A DNA stretch of 53,534 nucleotides from an uncultured Pirellulaceae bacterium (GTDB taxonomy: Bacteria > Planctomycetota > Planctomycetia > Pirellulales > Pirellulaceae), in contig CAJQQR010000169.1 of assembly GCA_905480545.1 (NCBI GenBank), positions 1 to 53,534 of the forward strand. The letters run 5' to 3'. Made by a program: the position numbers and the translations under genes. The first letter of the stretch is position 1; the number at the start of each line of letters is the position of its first letter. The notes under the pieces were generated by a model. That model was not told the DNA's origin, did not search any database, and worked only from the letters and a program-made list of their open reading frames with translations. Below are positions 1 through 7,883 of this stretch, in pieces.

Positions 1-53
1 AAACGGATGCGGATATGGACGACGAATTGTCTGCTTTGTTGGCAGATCTTTAA
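1..53 (+). CDS. 3' end of an unidentified protein with an acidic DELSALLADL-type tail (partial)
   Basis: Only the last 16 codons lie in the window. Reading from base 3 gives TDADMDDELSALLADL and then TAA at 51-53. The tail is nearly the same as the end of TssB in this window (DDDLDSLLADL), so the truncated gene may belong to the same T6SS locus, possibly as a second small-sheath-like or accessory protein. That link is inference, because no domain is visible in the fragment. Confidence 0.6.
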   Translation, partial: TDADMDDELSALLADL

Positions 54-427
54 GACTTGAGAGAATCGAAAAAGAGTTCTGACGTGAAAACTTTTACGTC
101 GGACTTCTTGATTCTCGAAAACGTTTTCAGTTGAAATTCAATCGTATCGATTCTGACTTCGTTCGGAAATCAACGAGCGAGGCACACAATGGCAAAGAAC
201 GACGAATTGGATGCGTTGTTTACTGAAGAATCATCTGAATCATACTTTTTTGCTGGACCCCGATTCAATTTTTGTGAATGCAGAATATATTTCGGGTCAG
301 GTCTAACTTGCGAAAGTAGCGTCGTAAGTTAGCACGGTACCGTTTTGCATTTGATTCTTTTTGTGTCTGGCATTGCGTCGAAGCGGGCAAATACACTCCA
401 AATTCTTAATCGCTGAAAGGTTTTCAC
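54..427. other. Spacer with one possible mini-ORF
   Basis: There are 374 bases between the truncated left gene and the 318-aa protein. Apart from the mini-ORF at 189-332, I see only AT-rich sequence. A GAAAGG ribosome binding site at about 415-420 serves the TTG start at 428. No terminator stem with a T-run was found. Confidence 0.5.
189..332 (+). CDS. Mini-ORF (47 aa) starting MAKNDELDALF, possibly a truncated gene
   Basis: ATG at 189 opens a 47-codon frame ending TAG at 330-332. The first residues, MAKNDELDALFTEESSE, are acidic and resemble the DELSALLADL and DDLDSLLADL tails nearby. The rest (YFFAGPRFNFCECRIYFGSG...) has a different, Phe/Cys-rich character and looks like an out-of-frame or decayed continuation. 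It may be the 5' remnant of a broken gene. No function is assigned, and whether it is expressed is uncertain. Confidence 0.3.
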   Translation: MAKNDELDALFTEESSESYFFAGPRFNFCECRIYFGSGLTCESSVVS

Positions 428-1384
428 TTGGCCAATCGTCAGAATATTCAGCTGCTGTTTGATGGGATGACTGTCAAGCACGTTGCCGCCTACATGCAAA
501 AAAACGGTTGGGTTTTATCGGAATCGGAGAATCCGGAAGTCACTGCATTTGAATTTGGTTCCGATGACGACCATAGACGAATTTGGATTTGGGCGTCTCC
601 CGACAATCCAAAATTCCGTAGTCGAATTCAGAACCTGGTATTTTCTTTGGCAGTGCAAAACGGTGTTGAGCCAATTGAAATTGCCAATGCCATTGCCGAT
701 GCAAAAATCGAGGAAAATGTCGACCCAGGTTCATCCGAAAACGCTACGCCCAGAAGTGACCGATTTGAAGTTGTCCTTTTAAACACAGGGGGCAGCACGG
801 AGCTGATGTTGGAGGGGGGCTGGGGAAAGGTTTGTTTACTTGCTGGCGGGCAAAGGGTTGCTGTTGTTGGTGAAGGGCTTTCCGAAAGCCCGGAGATTTC
901 ATTTAGCGGTTCGCGAATTACGATAGGCTCATCTTCGCCGGACCGCATTCGCGTATTTAGCATTGGGGCAACGTTGAATCGTCCTTCCAACGACGTCGAC
1001 CAAATTCGAAATACGGTTGAAGTTGCTTTTGGTGAACATGGAATCGCTCAAGCGGATTCGTTGATGAGAAGTCTTGGCCCGCAACTCGAGCGCGCAGCGT
1101 TTGAATTGAGTGATGTGAACTTGTCGCCGGGGTTCGAGCGTTTTGTCCTCAAATCCGTTGCCGCTTTGCTGGCTTCCATCGTGAAAGCCTTGCCGGCATC
1201 CGAGGGTGAACAATGCGAGTTACTATGGCTTGTTTGCAACCGGGTCTTGTCAGGCTTGCAGCTTGCGGTAGAGCTATTTCCTGACTGCCAAAAGTTGCTC
1301 TGGCAGTCTGCAGAATCGGACGAGCCCGCGTCGCCGAAATTGACTTTCGATTGGTTAAATGACCGAGTCATTGCGAGAAATTAG
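428..1384 (+). CDS. Hypothetical protein, 318 aa, at the edge of the T6SS locus
   Basis: The gene starts with TTG (MANRQNIQLLFDGM...) about 8 bases after a GAAAGG ribosome binding site. The N-terminal ~90 residues look like a compact alpha/beta domain with a WIWASPDNP stretch. An acidic linker follows, then a beta-rich middle part (residues ~110-190) with many Gly, Val and Ser. The helical C-terminal part contains FERFVLKSVAALLASIVKAL. I see no signal peptide and no convincing membrane segment. I do not recognise the family. It precedes a convergent outer-membrane barrel gene and lies 1.8 kb before tssK, so a T6SS accessory role is possible but unproven. Confidence 0.65.
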   Translation: MANRQNIQLLFDGMTVKHVAAYMQKNGWVLSESENPEVTAFEFGSDDDHRRIWIWASPDNPKFRSRIQNLVFSLAVQNGVEPIEIANAIADAKIEENVDPGSSENATPRSDRFEVVLLNTGGSTELMLEGGWGKVCLLAGGQRVAVVGEGLSESPEISFSGSRITIGSSSPDRIRVFSIGATLNRPSNDVDQIRNTVEVAFGEHGIAQADSLMRSLGPQLERAAFELSDVNLSPGFERFVLKSVAALLASIVKALPASEGEQCELLWLVCNRVLSGLQLAVELFPDCQKLLWQSAESDEPASPKLTFDWLNDRVIARN

Positions 1385-1457
1385 AGCTTGGTATTTAGTG
1401 ACACTTGGCTCAACTGAAAAGAACGAAGAATTGCAGGACGTACGTTTGGCAGCGACT

Positions 1458-1490
1458 CGTTGAAAGCGGAATCGTTGAAAGCGGAATCGT
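1458..1490. repeat. Tandem duplication of a 15-bp unit
   Basis: The unit CGTTGAAAGCGGAAT occurs at 1458-1472 and again at 1473-1487, followed by CGT. It lies between two convergent genes and probably arose by slippage. No function is apparent. Confidence 0.8.
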
Positions 1491-1579
1491 CTGATCTAGG
1501 AAAAGCCGAGCCGTTTCTGCTTGAATTAGCAGGGATATGAATCGACAACCGCACGTTGGAATAGGCAAACGGATGCTGA

Positions 1580-3019
1580 CTACTTCGTCCAACGGAATTC
1601 AAAGAGGAGCGTCGCGTTTGACCATCGATCGCCTAATATTGGAAAGACAGTTGCGAAGCCTGCTTCCACGGTTCCCAGGTCGCCTGTGTCGCCAAACACC
1701 CATCGAAAACCGTGGGTCAGATTCACAATTTCGATGCCATCCGAGGAAATGACATCCAGCGAATTCGGTACGGTCTCTGTTCCATTGAGAACATTCCAAC
1801 CGGTTAATTCAATGGTTTGAATCAAGGCTCGCTCGTCGGCGTCAAACGTTGTATGAACACCGCCAAGTCCCCAGTGAATCGCTTGCCCTGATGCAATCGG
1901 ATCGGAACCAACGGGAAAAAAATAATTGATCATTCCATGGAATTCGGTTTGCGGTCGGTACTTGTATCTTGCTACCAATCCGGGTTCAAACGAAATGTGA
2001 CCCGTGCCCAAACCGGACGACGCAGCGCCAGTGTTGAAATAGCTGCGGAATGTTTGAGTCAGTTGCCATTGTGTTCCGTCGTTAAGTACGGTCTTGGTCG
2101 TCAGTGTCATGTCACCAAGTCCAGCGTGGTTTGCATTGTTGTCAGGATTGACCGCACGAAAAGGGATCTCTGTCGTTGTGGAGAATTTTTCTCCACCGGT
2201 TTCAAAGGCAATTCGGAACTCTTGGGCATCGACCGATCGTTCGGCAACCGGTGGACCCGGACCGCCGATCTTTCCCCAGTAGATTCCTGCACGATCAACA
2301 AAGCGACGGCCGTAGTCAAAGCCAAATCGAATTCGAGTGTTTGATGAGGGTTGGGCAGAATCCATGCTGTACATCGCATACGGTAATCGCTCGCGACCAA
2401 TTCCACCTGGACCGAATTTGCATCCGAAAATTCGATCAAATATGGAACGCAATCTACCGCTGGGTCGAACACGATTTGAAAAGACTCTGGAAAAAAGTGG
2501 CGCATGAGTCTCTTGCGAGATGCCAACCGACATCGGATCCATGGGTGACGTAATCGGTGTGCTGAGAACGGACTCTCGCATTACGGTACCCTGTTGGTTT
2601 TCATATTCGAGGGGTGAGAAAATTTGCGGTCTCATTCCCGACTCGCTGAAAATCGTTTCACGCCTCGTTACGCCACTTTCATTTCGTGTGATAGTGGTGG
2701 AGCCGAGTGAAGTTGAAGTGTTTGGGAAGACATTTAATCGACCGTTTCCAGCATTTTCTGCCGATGGAAGGCCAACGACAATTGCCGCCGGCGATTCTCC
2801 ATTGAGAATTTGATTGGGACGTGATTCTGACCCAGAAACAATTCGAGACGATTTGGTGATTGGAAAAGTTGATTCTGAAGAATCAGCGTTTCTCGCCGGG
2901 CTGATTTGCGCTAAAATTGGCTGACATAAACCAAATGCGACAATGAATGCTAGCAATTTAAGGATCAACGGAGTTGGGTTACTCACATGTGCGAAAGTAA
3001 TTTTCGAATGTTGAAACAC
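1580..3019 (-). CDS. Putative outer-membrane beta-barrel (phenol-degradation MetA-like) protein, 479 aa
   Basis: A signal sequence is visible at the N-terminus (residues ~17-38, a hydrophobic run ending CQPILAQ). Residues ~40-180 are Ser/Thr-rich and probably disordered. From ~220 to the end there are alternating polar/aromatic beta strands and a terminal aromatic strand (LLFEFRWTK), as in outer-membrane barrels. The FGFDYGRRF, GDMTLTTKTV and PGLVARYKYRP stretches resemble planctomycete proteins of the 'MetA-pathway of phenol degradation' barrel family. It is transcribed away from tssK across a shared 209-bp upstream region. Nothing ties it mechanistically to T6SS, and the substrate is unknown. 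Confidence 0.6.
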   Translation of the reverse strand: MFQHSKITFAHVSNPTPLILKLLAFIVAFGLCQPILAQISPARNADSSESTFPITKSSRIVSGSESRPNQILNGESPAAIVVGLPSAENAGNGRLNVFPNTSTSLGSTTITRNESGVTRRETIFSESGMRPQIFSPLEYENQQGTVMRESVLSTPITSPMDPMSVGISQETHAPLFSRVFSNRVRPSGRLRSIFDRIFGCKFGPGGIGRERLPYAMYSMDSAQPSSNTRIRFGFDYGRRFVDRAGIYWGKIGGPGPPVAERSVDAQEFRIAFETGGEKFSTTTEIPFRAVNPDNNANHAGLGDMTLTTKTVLNDGTQWQLTQTFRSYFNTGAASSGLGTGHISFEPGLVARYKYRPQTEFHGMINYFFPVGSDPIASGQAIHWGLGGVHTTFDADERALIQTIELTGWNVLNGTETVPNSLDVISSDGIEIVNLTHGFRWVFGDTGDLGTVEAGFATVFPILGDRWSNATLLFEFRWTK

Positions 3020-3228
3020 AAAAACGTGACCGACTAAACATCGAAACCAAGGGACAGACTTTGCGGATTACGTATCCTGTAATAATTCTTTCGGTTGTTT
3101 TGATTGCGAAGAATAGTTGGTGGCGGGTTAATTGCGGAATCCACTCACAAAAGTTAGTATTCTTGCTGTGAATCGAGTAGCGTGCTAGCACTGTTGAATC
3201 CCTCCTCTAAACCGATCCAAAGTACTCA
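3020..3228. promoter_or_regulatory. Divergent promoter region between barrel gene and tssK
   Basis: This spacer of about 209 bases lies between the start of the minus-strand barrel gene and the plus-strand tssK. It must contain both promoters. I could not pick out reliable -35/-10 boxes, and no strong ribosome binding site precedes tssK (CCTCCTC lies too far upstream and on the wrong strand sense). Confidence 0.4.
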
Positions 3229-4698
3229 ATGCAAAACTTGCCGGTAAACTGGTATGAAGGACTCTTCCTTCGCCCTCAGCATTTTCAGGCGACTGAGCGG
3301 CATTTGGGGGAGGTCCTAACGAAGTCTTCGCGATTTGATAACGCTTACAACTACGGTATCGCGAACATCCAATTCAATAAAGAATCACTCGCGAATCATC
3401 GATTTGAGTTGCTGGCACTGCAAGCGCGAATGCGAGACGGAACGATTATTGACTTTGATCAATCGCAACAGCCCGACGGAGTTGACATGTCGTCACCGGA
3501 GACGGGACATGCCGAATTGACGAGCGATTTGAAGAAAGGTCTTGAAGCAGAACGCACGGTCACCGTTTATCTGGGCGTTCCAAAGTTGAAGTTGGGTAGA
3601 GTGAATGTTGGAGAGGAACAGGGCGCAGATGATACTCGATTTGTGACCACGGTTTCGGCGAAGCAGGATGAAGGCGATGGCCAAAGCAACCAAGACATTC
3701 AATTTAGACAATTGAACGCAAAGATTGTTCTTTCCACAGAGAATCTTTCTGGACTTGAATTGCTTCCACTCGGTCGAGTCAGTCGCGTTAGCGAGTCCGA
3801 ATCACTTCCGAGACTTGACGAGACGTTTATACCGCCACTGCTGTCGATTGATTCTTGGCATGGGCTCAGCATTGATATCTTTCGCAGCATTTATGATGTT
3901 GTTGGTCAGAAAATCGAAACACTCAGCCAGCAAATGATCAATCGCGGCGTCGGCTTAGAGAGTCGCGAACCGGGCGATGCAGCAAGAGTGCTGATGTTGA
4001 ATGAGCTCAATTCGGTCTATGCCCGATTGTCGATTATGGCGTTTGCCAGAGGCATCCATCCACTTCATGCCTATATGGAACTGTGTGAAGTGGTCGGCAA
4101 GTTGTCCATTTTTTCCGAGGCACGCCGGGTGATGGAATTGCTGCCATATGATCATGACGATCTATATCGAATCTTCTCCGACATCAGATTAAAAATTGAA
4201 GGACTCTTGAATTCGGTTGCCAATTACGAATACGAACAGCGTTTCTTTGTTGGCGTTGGTATGGGAATGCAGGTGACGCTTGAACCTAAATGGTTTAACT
4301 CGAATTGGCAGTGGTACATTGGCGTTAAGCAAACTGAACTGAGTGAGCAGGAGTGCCGCGACTTGCTTTCTGCGGGACAACTTGACTGGAAACTCGGTAG
4401 TGCGAGGCAGGTCGAGTTTCTCTTTAAACAGCGGGCATCGGGTTTGCAGATCGTTCATGTCAACCGCGCCATTAGTGCTTTACCGCATCGACACGAATGG
4501 CTTTACTACGAGGTACCCCGTCAAGAATCTCCTGCATGGAAAGATGTTCAGGCGACTCAGACGTTGGCGATGAGACTGAAGGATTCATTGATTTTGAATT
4601 CGGAACGGCTTCAAGGTGAGCAGACGTTGATCGTTTCGGCATTCGGTAGAAAAGTCCCATTGCAGATCGCACTTTTCGCCATTCCAGACCAAACTTGA
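3229..4698 (+). CDS. tssK: T6SS baseplate protein TssK
   Basis: TssK trimers link the T6SS baseplate wedges (TssE, F, G) to the membrane complex. The family N-terminal signature is clear: W at residue 8 followed by YEGLFLRPQHFQ. The rest is collinear with the family, including a Leu/Pro segment around GLELLPLGRVSRV, an ARLSIMAFARGIHPLHAY helical region and the C-terminal domain with YYEVPRQESPAW. At 489 aa it is somewhat longer than the usual ~445 aa. tssL follows after 10 bases, so the two are co-transcribed, matching the frequent tssK-tssL pairing. The ATG start at 3229 gives the canonical start of the family. Confidence 0.93.
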   Translation: MQNLPVNWYEGLFLRPQHFQATERHLGEVLTKSSRFDNAYNYGIANIQFNKESLANHRFELLALQARMRDGTIIDFDQSQQPDGVDMSSPETGHAELTSDLKKGLEAERTVTVYLGVPKLKLGRVNVGEEQGADDTRFVTTVSAKQDEGDGQSNQDIQFRQLNAKIVLSTENLSGLELLPLGRVSRVSESESLPRLDETFIPPLLSIDSWHGLSIDIFRSIYDVVGQKIETLSQQMINRGVGLESREPGDAARVLMLNELNSVYARLSIMAFARGIHPLHAYMELCEVVGKLSIFSEARRVMELLPYDHDDLYRIFSDIRLKIEGLLNSVANYEYEQRFFVGVGMGMQVTLEPKWFNSNWQWYIGVKQTELSEQECRDLLSAGQLDWKLGSARQVEFLFKQRASGLQIVHVNRAISALPHRHEWLYYEVPRQESPAWKDVQATQTLAMRLKDSLILNSERLQGEQTLIVSAFGRKVPLQIALFAIPDQT

Positions 4699-4708
4699 GA
4701 GCCGCAAG

Positions 4709-5347
4709 ATGACACCTAAGCAATCAGTTGCCGTGGATCCGGTCTTTCTTCATATCTTGAATTTGCTGGACCGAATCGCAGAAGGAAATGACCCGGATCC
4801 AAAGGAGGAAAGAATTCAGATTCGCGCCCTTCTGGACCAAGGTGAGGCGATCATGGGGTCAGGTGAGAATTGGGAACTTACCAAATACGCGTTGGTATCC
4901 TGGATTGATGAGGTGTTGTTGTCCTCGTCCTGGACCAATCGCGATTGGTGGAGCAACAATGTGCTCGAGGTCGAATTCTTTAACACTCGACTTTGCAACG
5001 AGCAGTTTTTCTTAAATGCACAACGCGCGACTCAATTGTCAGATCGTGACGTGCTGGAAGTTTATTACATTTGCGTGATCCTCGGTTTTAGAGGTCTTTA
5101 CGCTGAACCAACCATCGCAGCGATGTTGGTTTCGCAGCACCAGTTGCCCAATGACCTGGCAACATGGTTGCGGCAGACCGCAATGTCAATTCGCTTGGGG
5201 CAGGGGCGTCCTACATTGGACGGTGTAAAGCGAGAAATCCAAGGTGCTCCACCGTTGACCTCGAAGGCTCAGGTTGTCTGGCCATGGTTGGTCGCATTCA
5301 TGCTACTGATATGGAATGCGCTCTACTTTATCTTGTTCTTGCGGTAA
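4709..5347 (+). CDS. tssL: T6SS membrane-complex protein TssL (DotU family)
   Basis: TssL is an inner-membrane protein whose cytoplasmic domain contacts TssK and TssM. The 212-aa product has the DotU hook-domain pattern: an N-terminal helical part, then KYALVSWIDEVLLSS, then WWSNNVLEVEFFNTRLCNEQFF, then EVYYICVILGFRGLY. One C-terminal transmembrane helix (residues ~190-210, VWPWLVAFMLLIWNALYFILF) anchors it. There is no OmpA-like peptidoglycan-binding extension, so this is the short form. It follows tssK by 10 bases. Confidence 0.92.
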   Translation: MTPKQSVAVDPVFLHILNLLDRIAEGNDPDPKEERIQIRALLDQGEAIMGSGENWELTKYALVSWIDEVLLSSSWTNRDWWSNNVLEVEFFNTRLCNEQFFLNAQRATQLSDRDVLEVYYICVILGFRGLYAEPTIAAMLVSQHQLPNDLATWLRQTAMSIRLGQGRPTLDGVKREIQGAPPLTSKAQVVWPWLVAFMLLIWNALYFILFLR

Positions 5348-5417
5348 CAACGCGGTCGGGATTTGGCGGATTCATTCATTGTGTTTGCCGCTACTCGGAC
5401 GATTTTAGACGGTCGGT

Positions 5418-5630
5418 CTACCGCTTCTTTTTTGAGCCCTTAAGGCTTTTCGGAGAATCACGAAGCGCCTTCGCACCTTCTTTTGCATTGTCCTTCTGCG
5501 CTTTCAAGTCACCGACGGTTTGTTCGTATCGGCCTCGCTTCTCTCTGATTTGTAACATGTACGAATCCAAAAAGCGAAGTCCTGGAACGCGCGAAAGTTT
5601 AAACAATAGATCTTCGATCAAATCCAACAC
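5418..5630 (-). CDS. Small basic coiled-coil protein (70 aa), hypothetical
   Basis: A GTG start gives MLDLIEDLLFKLSRVPGLRF..., an amphipathic N-terminal helix followed by a charged helix and a Lys-rich tail ending GSKKKR. The same frame continues upstream for about a dozen codons without an ATG, so the start is uncertain. The frame opposes the end of tssL and lies just downstream of the Ala/Leu-rich protein gene on the same strand. It could be the last gene of the tssA operon. No family is recognised, and the protein-like composition is the only support. Confidence 0.4.
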   Translation of the reverse strand: MLDLIEDLLFKLSRVPGLRFLDSYMLQIREKRGRYEQTVGDLKAQKDNAKEGAKALRDSPKSLKGSKKKR

Positions 5631-5755
5631 TTGTCTGAACTCACTTTCAAAAAACGAGATTACGATTTAATAAAATATAGCATAAGAATGCTGGGGCGAA
5701 TGTTGACATTGTTTGTTCGAATGACACGGCGGTGTGTCCGAGCGTTCTGTTTTGT

Positions 5756-6868
5756 TTAGCCTCTTCCAAACGAGCATCCAGAGCAAGGTGTATTTTGCAT
5801 GATTGGCGTGTTGAACGACAGTTGAGCGTTTAAGTTGGCAAGCATCGTTAGTTTCGGAAAAACTGGAACCGAAGGCAAATTTAATTTCGAAAAATCCGCC
5901 GCCGCGACAGCGGATAAACTTGCATTGGCAGAAGCGGTTGCCGTTGCTGTCGCACTTGCTGTTGCTGACAGGACGGCACTTGGAAGTGTCTTGGGGATCG
6001 TCAGTGCAGCCATCGCTTTAATGCTCGCAGAAAGAGTCGCTTTCGCCGACGCCAAAACCGGACCAGCAGTTGGACTGAGGAGGTTTAATCCGAGTCCGCC
6101 AGCGATCGCAGCCAGCTGGCCAATAGCAGCCGCTAGCATTCCCATTGCACCCACCGCCGGATTGATGACGGGAATCTTCAGGTTTGCAACAGCCTGCAAA
6201 CTGGCGCTCAGCTGTGCTATTCCCGATGGAGTCAGAATGTTGACACCTAGTAACTTTGCCGCGGCCGCCAAACGCATATGCAATTGCAGGTTCGCAGTAG
6301 CTTTCGCCGACGCGGTGGCATTTGCATTTAAGGAAGCTGACATAGCTGGATTGGCTGCCAAGAAAGCCGAAAGGCTCGCCTGCAAATTGGCATTTGCTGA
6401 TGCGACCAAATTGATTCCGACACGAGCCTTGATTGACATCATTGCTGCTACCGCTGCGGAAATTTCAGCTAGAGCTGCTAGAATTGGCTTCAATAGCTCG
6501 TTCAGTGCAGCTGAAAAACTGGGAAGATGTAAATTTGCGGAATGAATCGCCAGTGAGAGCCTTGCTGATGCATTTGGTGCAAGCAAGTTGATTCCCATTT
6601 GTTGCTGAATCGCCGCGATTGCTTCCAAGCGAGCGACGGCGCTAACATTAAGGGAGGCACTTAGTCGAGCAGAAGCCGCGAGCTTTAGCATCGCCGTAGG
6701 CGGCGACAAAACGGCTGATCCGGCGACACTCGCGTTTAGTGCCGCTGATATGGCGGCCATATGACTCAGTGAAATCGGAGTCGGAAATGCAGAAGCCAAC
6801 GCGGCAAGAGGCATCTTTTTAAGATTGGCCAGTAATGCATTGAGGCTAGTTTTGCAAAAGCAACCCAT
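5756..6868 (-). CDS. Ala/Leu/Ser/Asn-rich internal-repeat protein (370 aa) of the T6SS operon
   Basis: I know of no named family for this protein. Ala, Leu and Ser dominate the whole length, with few charged residues. Four boxes of the form G-h-N-h-h-x-P/S occur at residues 92 (GINLLAP), 151 (GINLVAS), 208 (GVNILTP) and 260 (GLNLLSP). They are 52-59 residues apart, and a weaker one may lie at 50 (GSAVLSP). Each is followed by an Ala/Ser-rich amphipathic stretch. The ends carry cysteine pairs: MGCFC at the start and CSGCSFGRG at the end. There is no signal peptide. The gene follows tagJ by 52 bases on the same strand, after the three hcp genes, so it is probably co-transcribed with T6SS structural genes. 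It could be an effector, a tail-tip or lumen filler protein, or a scaffold. This is inference from position only. Confidence 0.8.
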   Translation of the reverse strand: MGCFCKTSLNALLANLKKMPLAALASAFPTPISLSHMAAISAALNASVAGSAVLSPPTAMLKLAASARLSASLNVSAVARLEAIAAIQQQMGINLLAPNASARLSLAIHSANLHLPSFSAALNELLKPILAALAEISAAVAAMMSIKARVGINLVASANANLQASLSAFLAANPAMSASLNANATASAKATANLQLHMRLAAAAKLLGVNILTPSGIAQLSASLQAVANLKIPVINPAVGAMGMLAAAIGQLAAIAGGLGLNLLSPTAGPVLASAKATLSASIKAMAALTIPKTLPSAVLSATASATATATASANASLSAVAAADFSKLNLPSVPVFPKLTMLANLNAQLSFNTPIMQNTPCSGCSFGRG

Positions 6869-6920
6869 GTCTGATTTCGTTTAATTGATGTAAAGCTTAA
6901 TCAAGCAAGCCAAACCACGT

Positions 6921-7760
6921 TTAAATTTCGCCGTTTGATTCCGGAGCATTTGACGTAAAGACAATGCGTCGAATTGCGGTTAGCGAAAATTCATCTGAGT
7001 CTGTTGTGAAGGTTCGTTGGCCCAGTCCCGCGTAAATATCATCTGCAGGCGATGCCCAATCCGTCTTGCGCGCTAAGCGAATTTCATCGTCGTCCGAGCT
7101 TGCCGAGCCTGGATAGCGAGTTGGAATGAAACCGACGGCCTGTCCGTCATTCGACCAACAAAATGTGGCCGGCGTCCAAACCAGATCTCGAAGATCGACC
7201 GGTTGTTCCAGCTCGATGGATTTGATGTTGCTAAACGGGATCCAGTAGTACCGGCCGTTGATGACCGCTTCCAAAACGGGCCCAAGTCGCATGTCACTGT
7301 CAGCGATCCAATCGAAACTTTGGCCTTCTTCATCACCGTCAAACAGCCAAAGGTTGCCTTGCGATGATTCCGCATTTTCAAACGCCTCACCCTGTAAATC
7401 ACTGAATGCCGAGAAATCGCGTTTCGCAAAATGCACGAGCGACTGCATTAGCTTTGCCATCCATTCTGGCGGTTCACCCAGAATGGTCGGCGACCGTTTT
7501 CCGTCAAAAACAGCATCTCGCAATCCTTCGCAACGCAATACCTCTTGATAGGTTTCCGCCATTGTTTTGTTCTGCGAATCAAGATCGCGAGCAACATTTA
7601 ATTGTGTTAACGCCTTGTCCCATTCCCCGGTGACGGAATAAAGTTGAAAAAGAAAAACACGTTTTTGAGGATCGGATGGGGCCTGTCGTACTTCGTTTTT
7701 CAACGCTTCCATGCACTGGGTAAGCTGCCCCATTTTCAAGGCGGAAATTGCGTTGGACAT
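6921..7760 (-). CDS. tagJ: T6SS accessory protein TagJ (ImpE/SciE family)
   Basis: TagJ binds the small sheath protein TssB and is thought to modulate ClpV-driven sheath recycling. The N-terminal half is a TPR-like helical region (ALKMGQLTQCMEALKNEVRQ, then GEWDKALTQLNVARDLDSQ, then the conserved EVLRCEGLRDAVF). The C-terminal half has the ImpE beta domain with RYYWIPFSNIKSIELEQPVDLRDLVW. Length (279 aa) matches the family. It follows the hcp genes on the same strand after a 123-bp gap that contains an AACGTTAA motif, so an internal promoter is possible. Confidence 0.9.
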   Translation of the reverse strand: MSNAISALKMGQLTQCMEALKNEVRQAPSDPQKRVFLFQLYSVTGEWDKALTQLNVARDLDSQNKTMAETYQEVLRCEGLRDAVFDGKRSPTILGEPPEWMAKLMQSLVHFAKRDFSAFSDLQGEAFENAESSQGNLWLFDGDEEGQSFDWIADSDMRLGPVLEAVINGRYYWIPFSNIKSIELEQPVDLRDLVWTPATFCWSNDGQAVGFIPTRYPGSASSDDDEIRLARKTDWASPADDIYAGLGQRTFTTDSDEFSLTAIRRIVFTSNAPESNGEI

Positions 7761-7791
7761 GATTCACCATCCATTCTTTAATTAGCTGAGA

Positions 7792-7799
7792 AACGTTAA
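7792..7799. promoter_or_regulatory. AACGTTAA motif upstream of tagJ
   Basis: This copy of the TTAACGTT/AACGTTAA octamer lies 32 bases upstream of the tagJ start, in the hcp-tagJ gap. The same octamer occurs in the tssA/tssM spacer and upstream of tssH. A role as a shared regulator site is inferred only from recurrence. Confidence 0.3.
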
Positions 7800-7883
7800 C
7801 CAAAAATGCGGGCGGTTCGAAAGTAGCCAACCCATTTGGCAAATCAGGACAATTTACTGCGCCGATCAACTTCGTAAGCAACG

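Noticed and set aside
5835-6545. Plus-strand 236-codon frame antisense to the repeat protein
   Set aside because: It is the complement of a highly biased Ala/Ser-rich gene. Its Ala/Phe/Ile-rich composition follows from that, and the minus-strand frame is longer, has internal repeats and fits the operon.
5756-6868. C-terminal CSFG of the repeat protein as a DUF4280/PAAR-like signature
   Set aside because: The match is only four residues at the very end and lacks the rest of the DUF4280 pattern.
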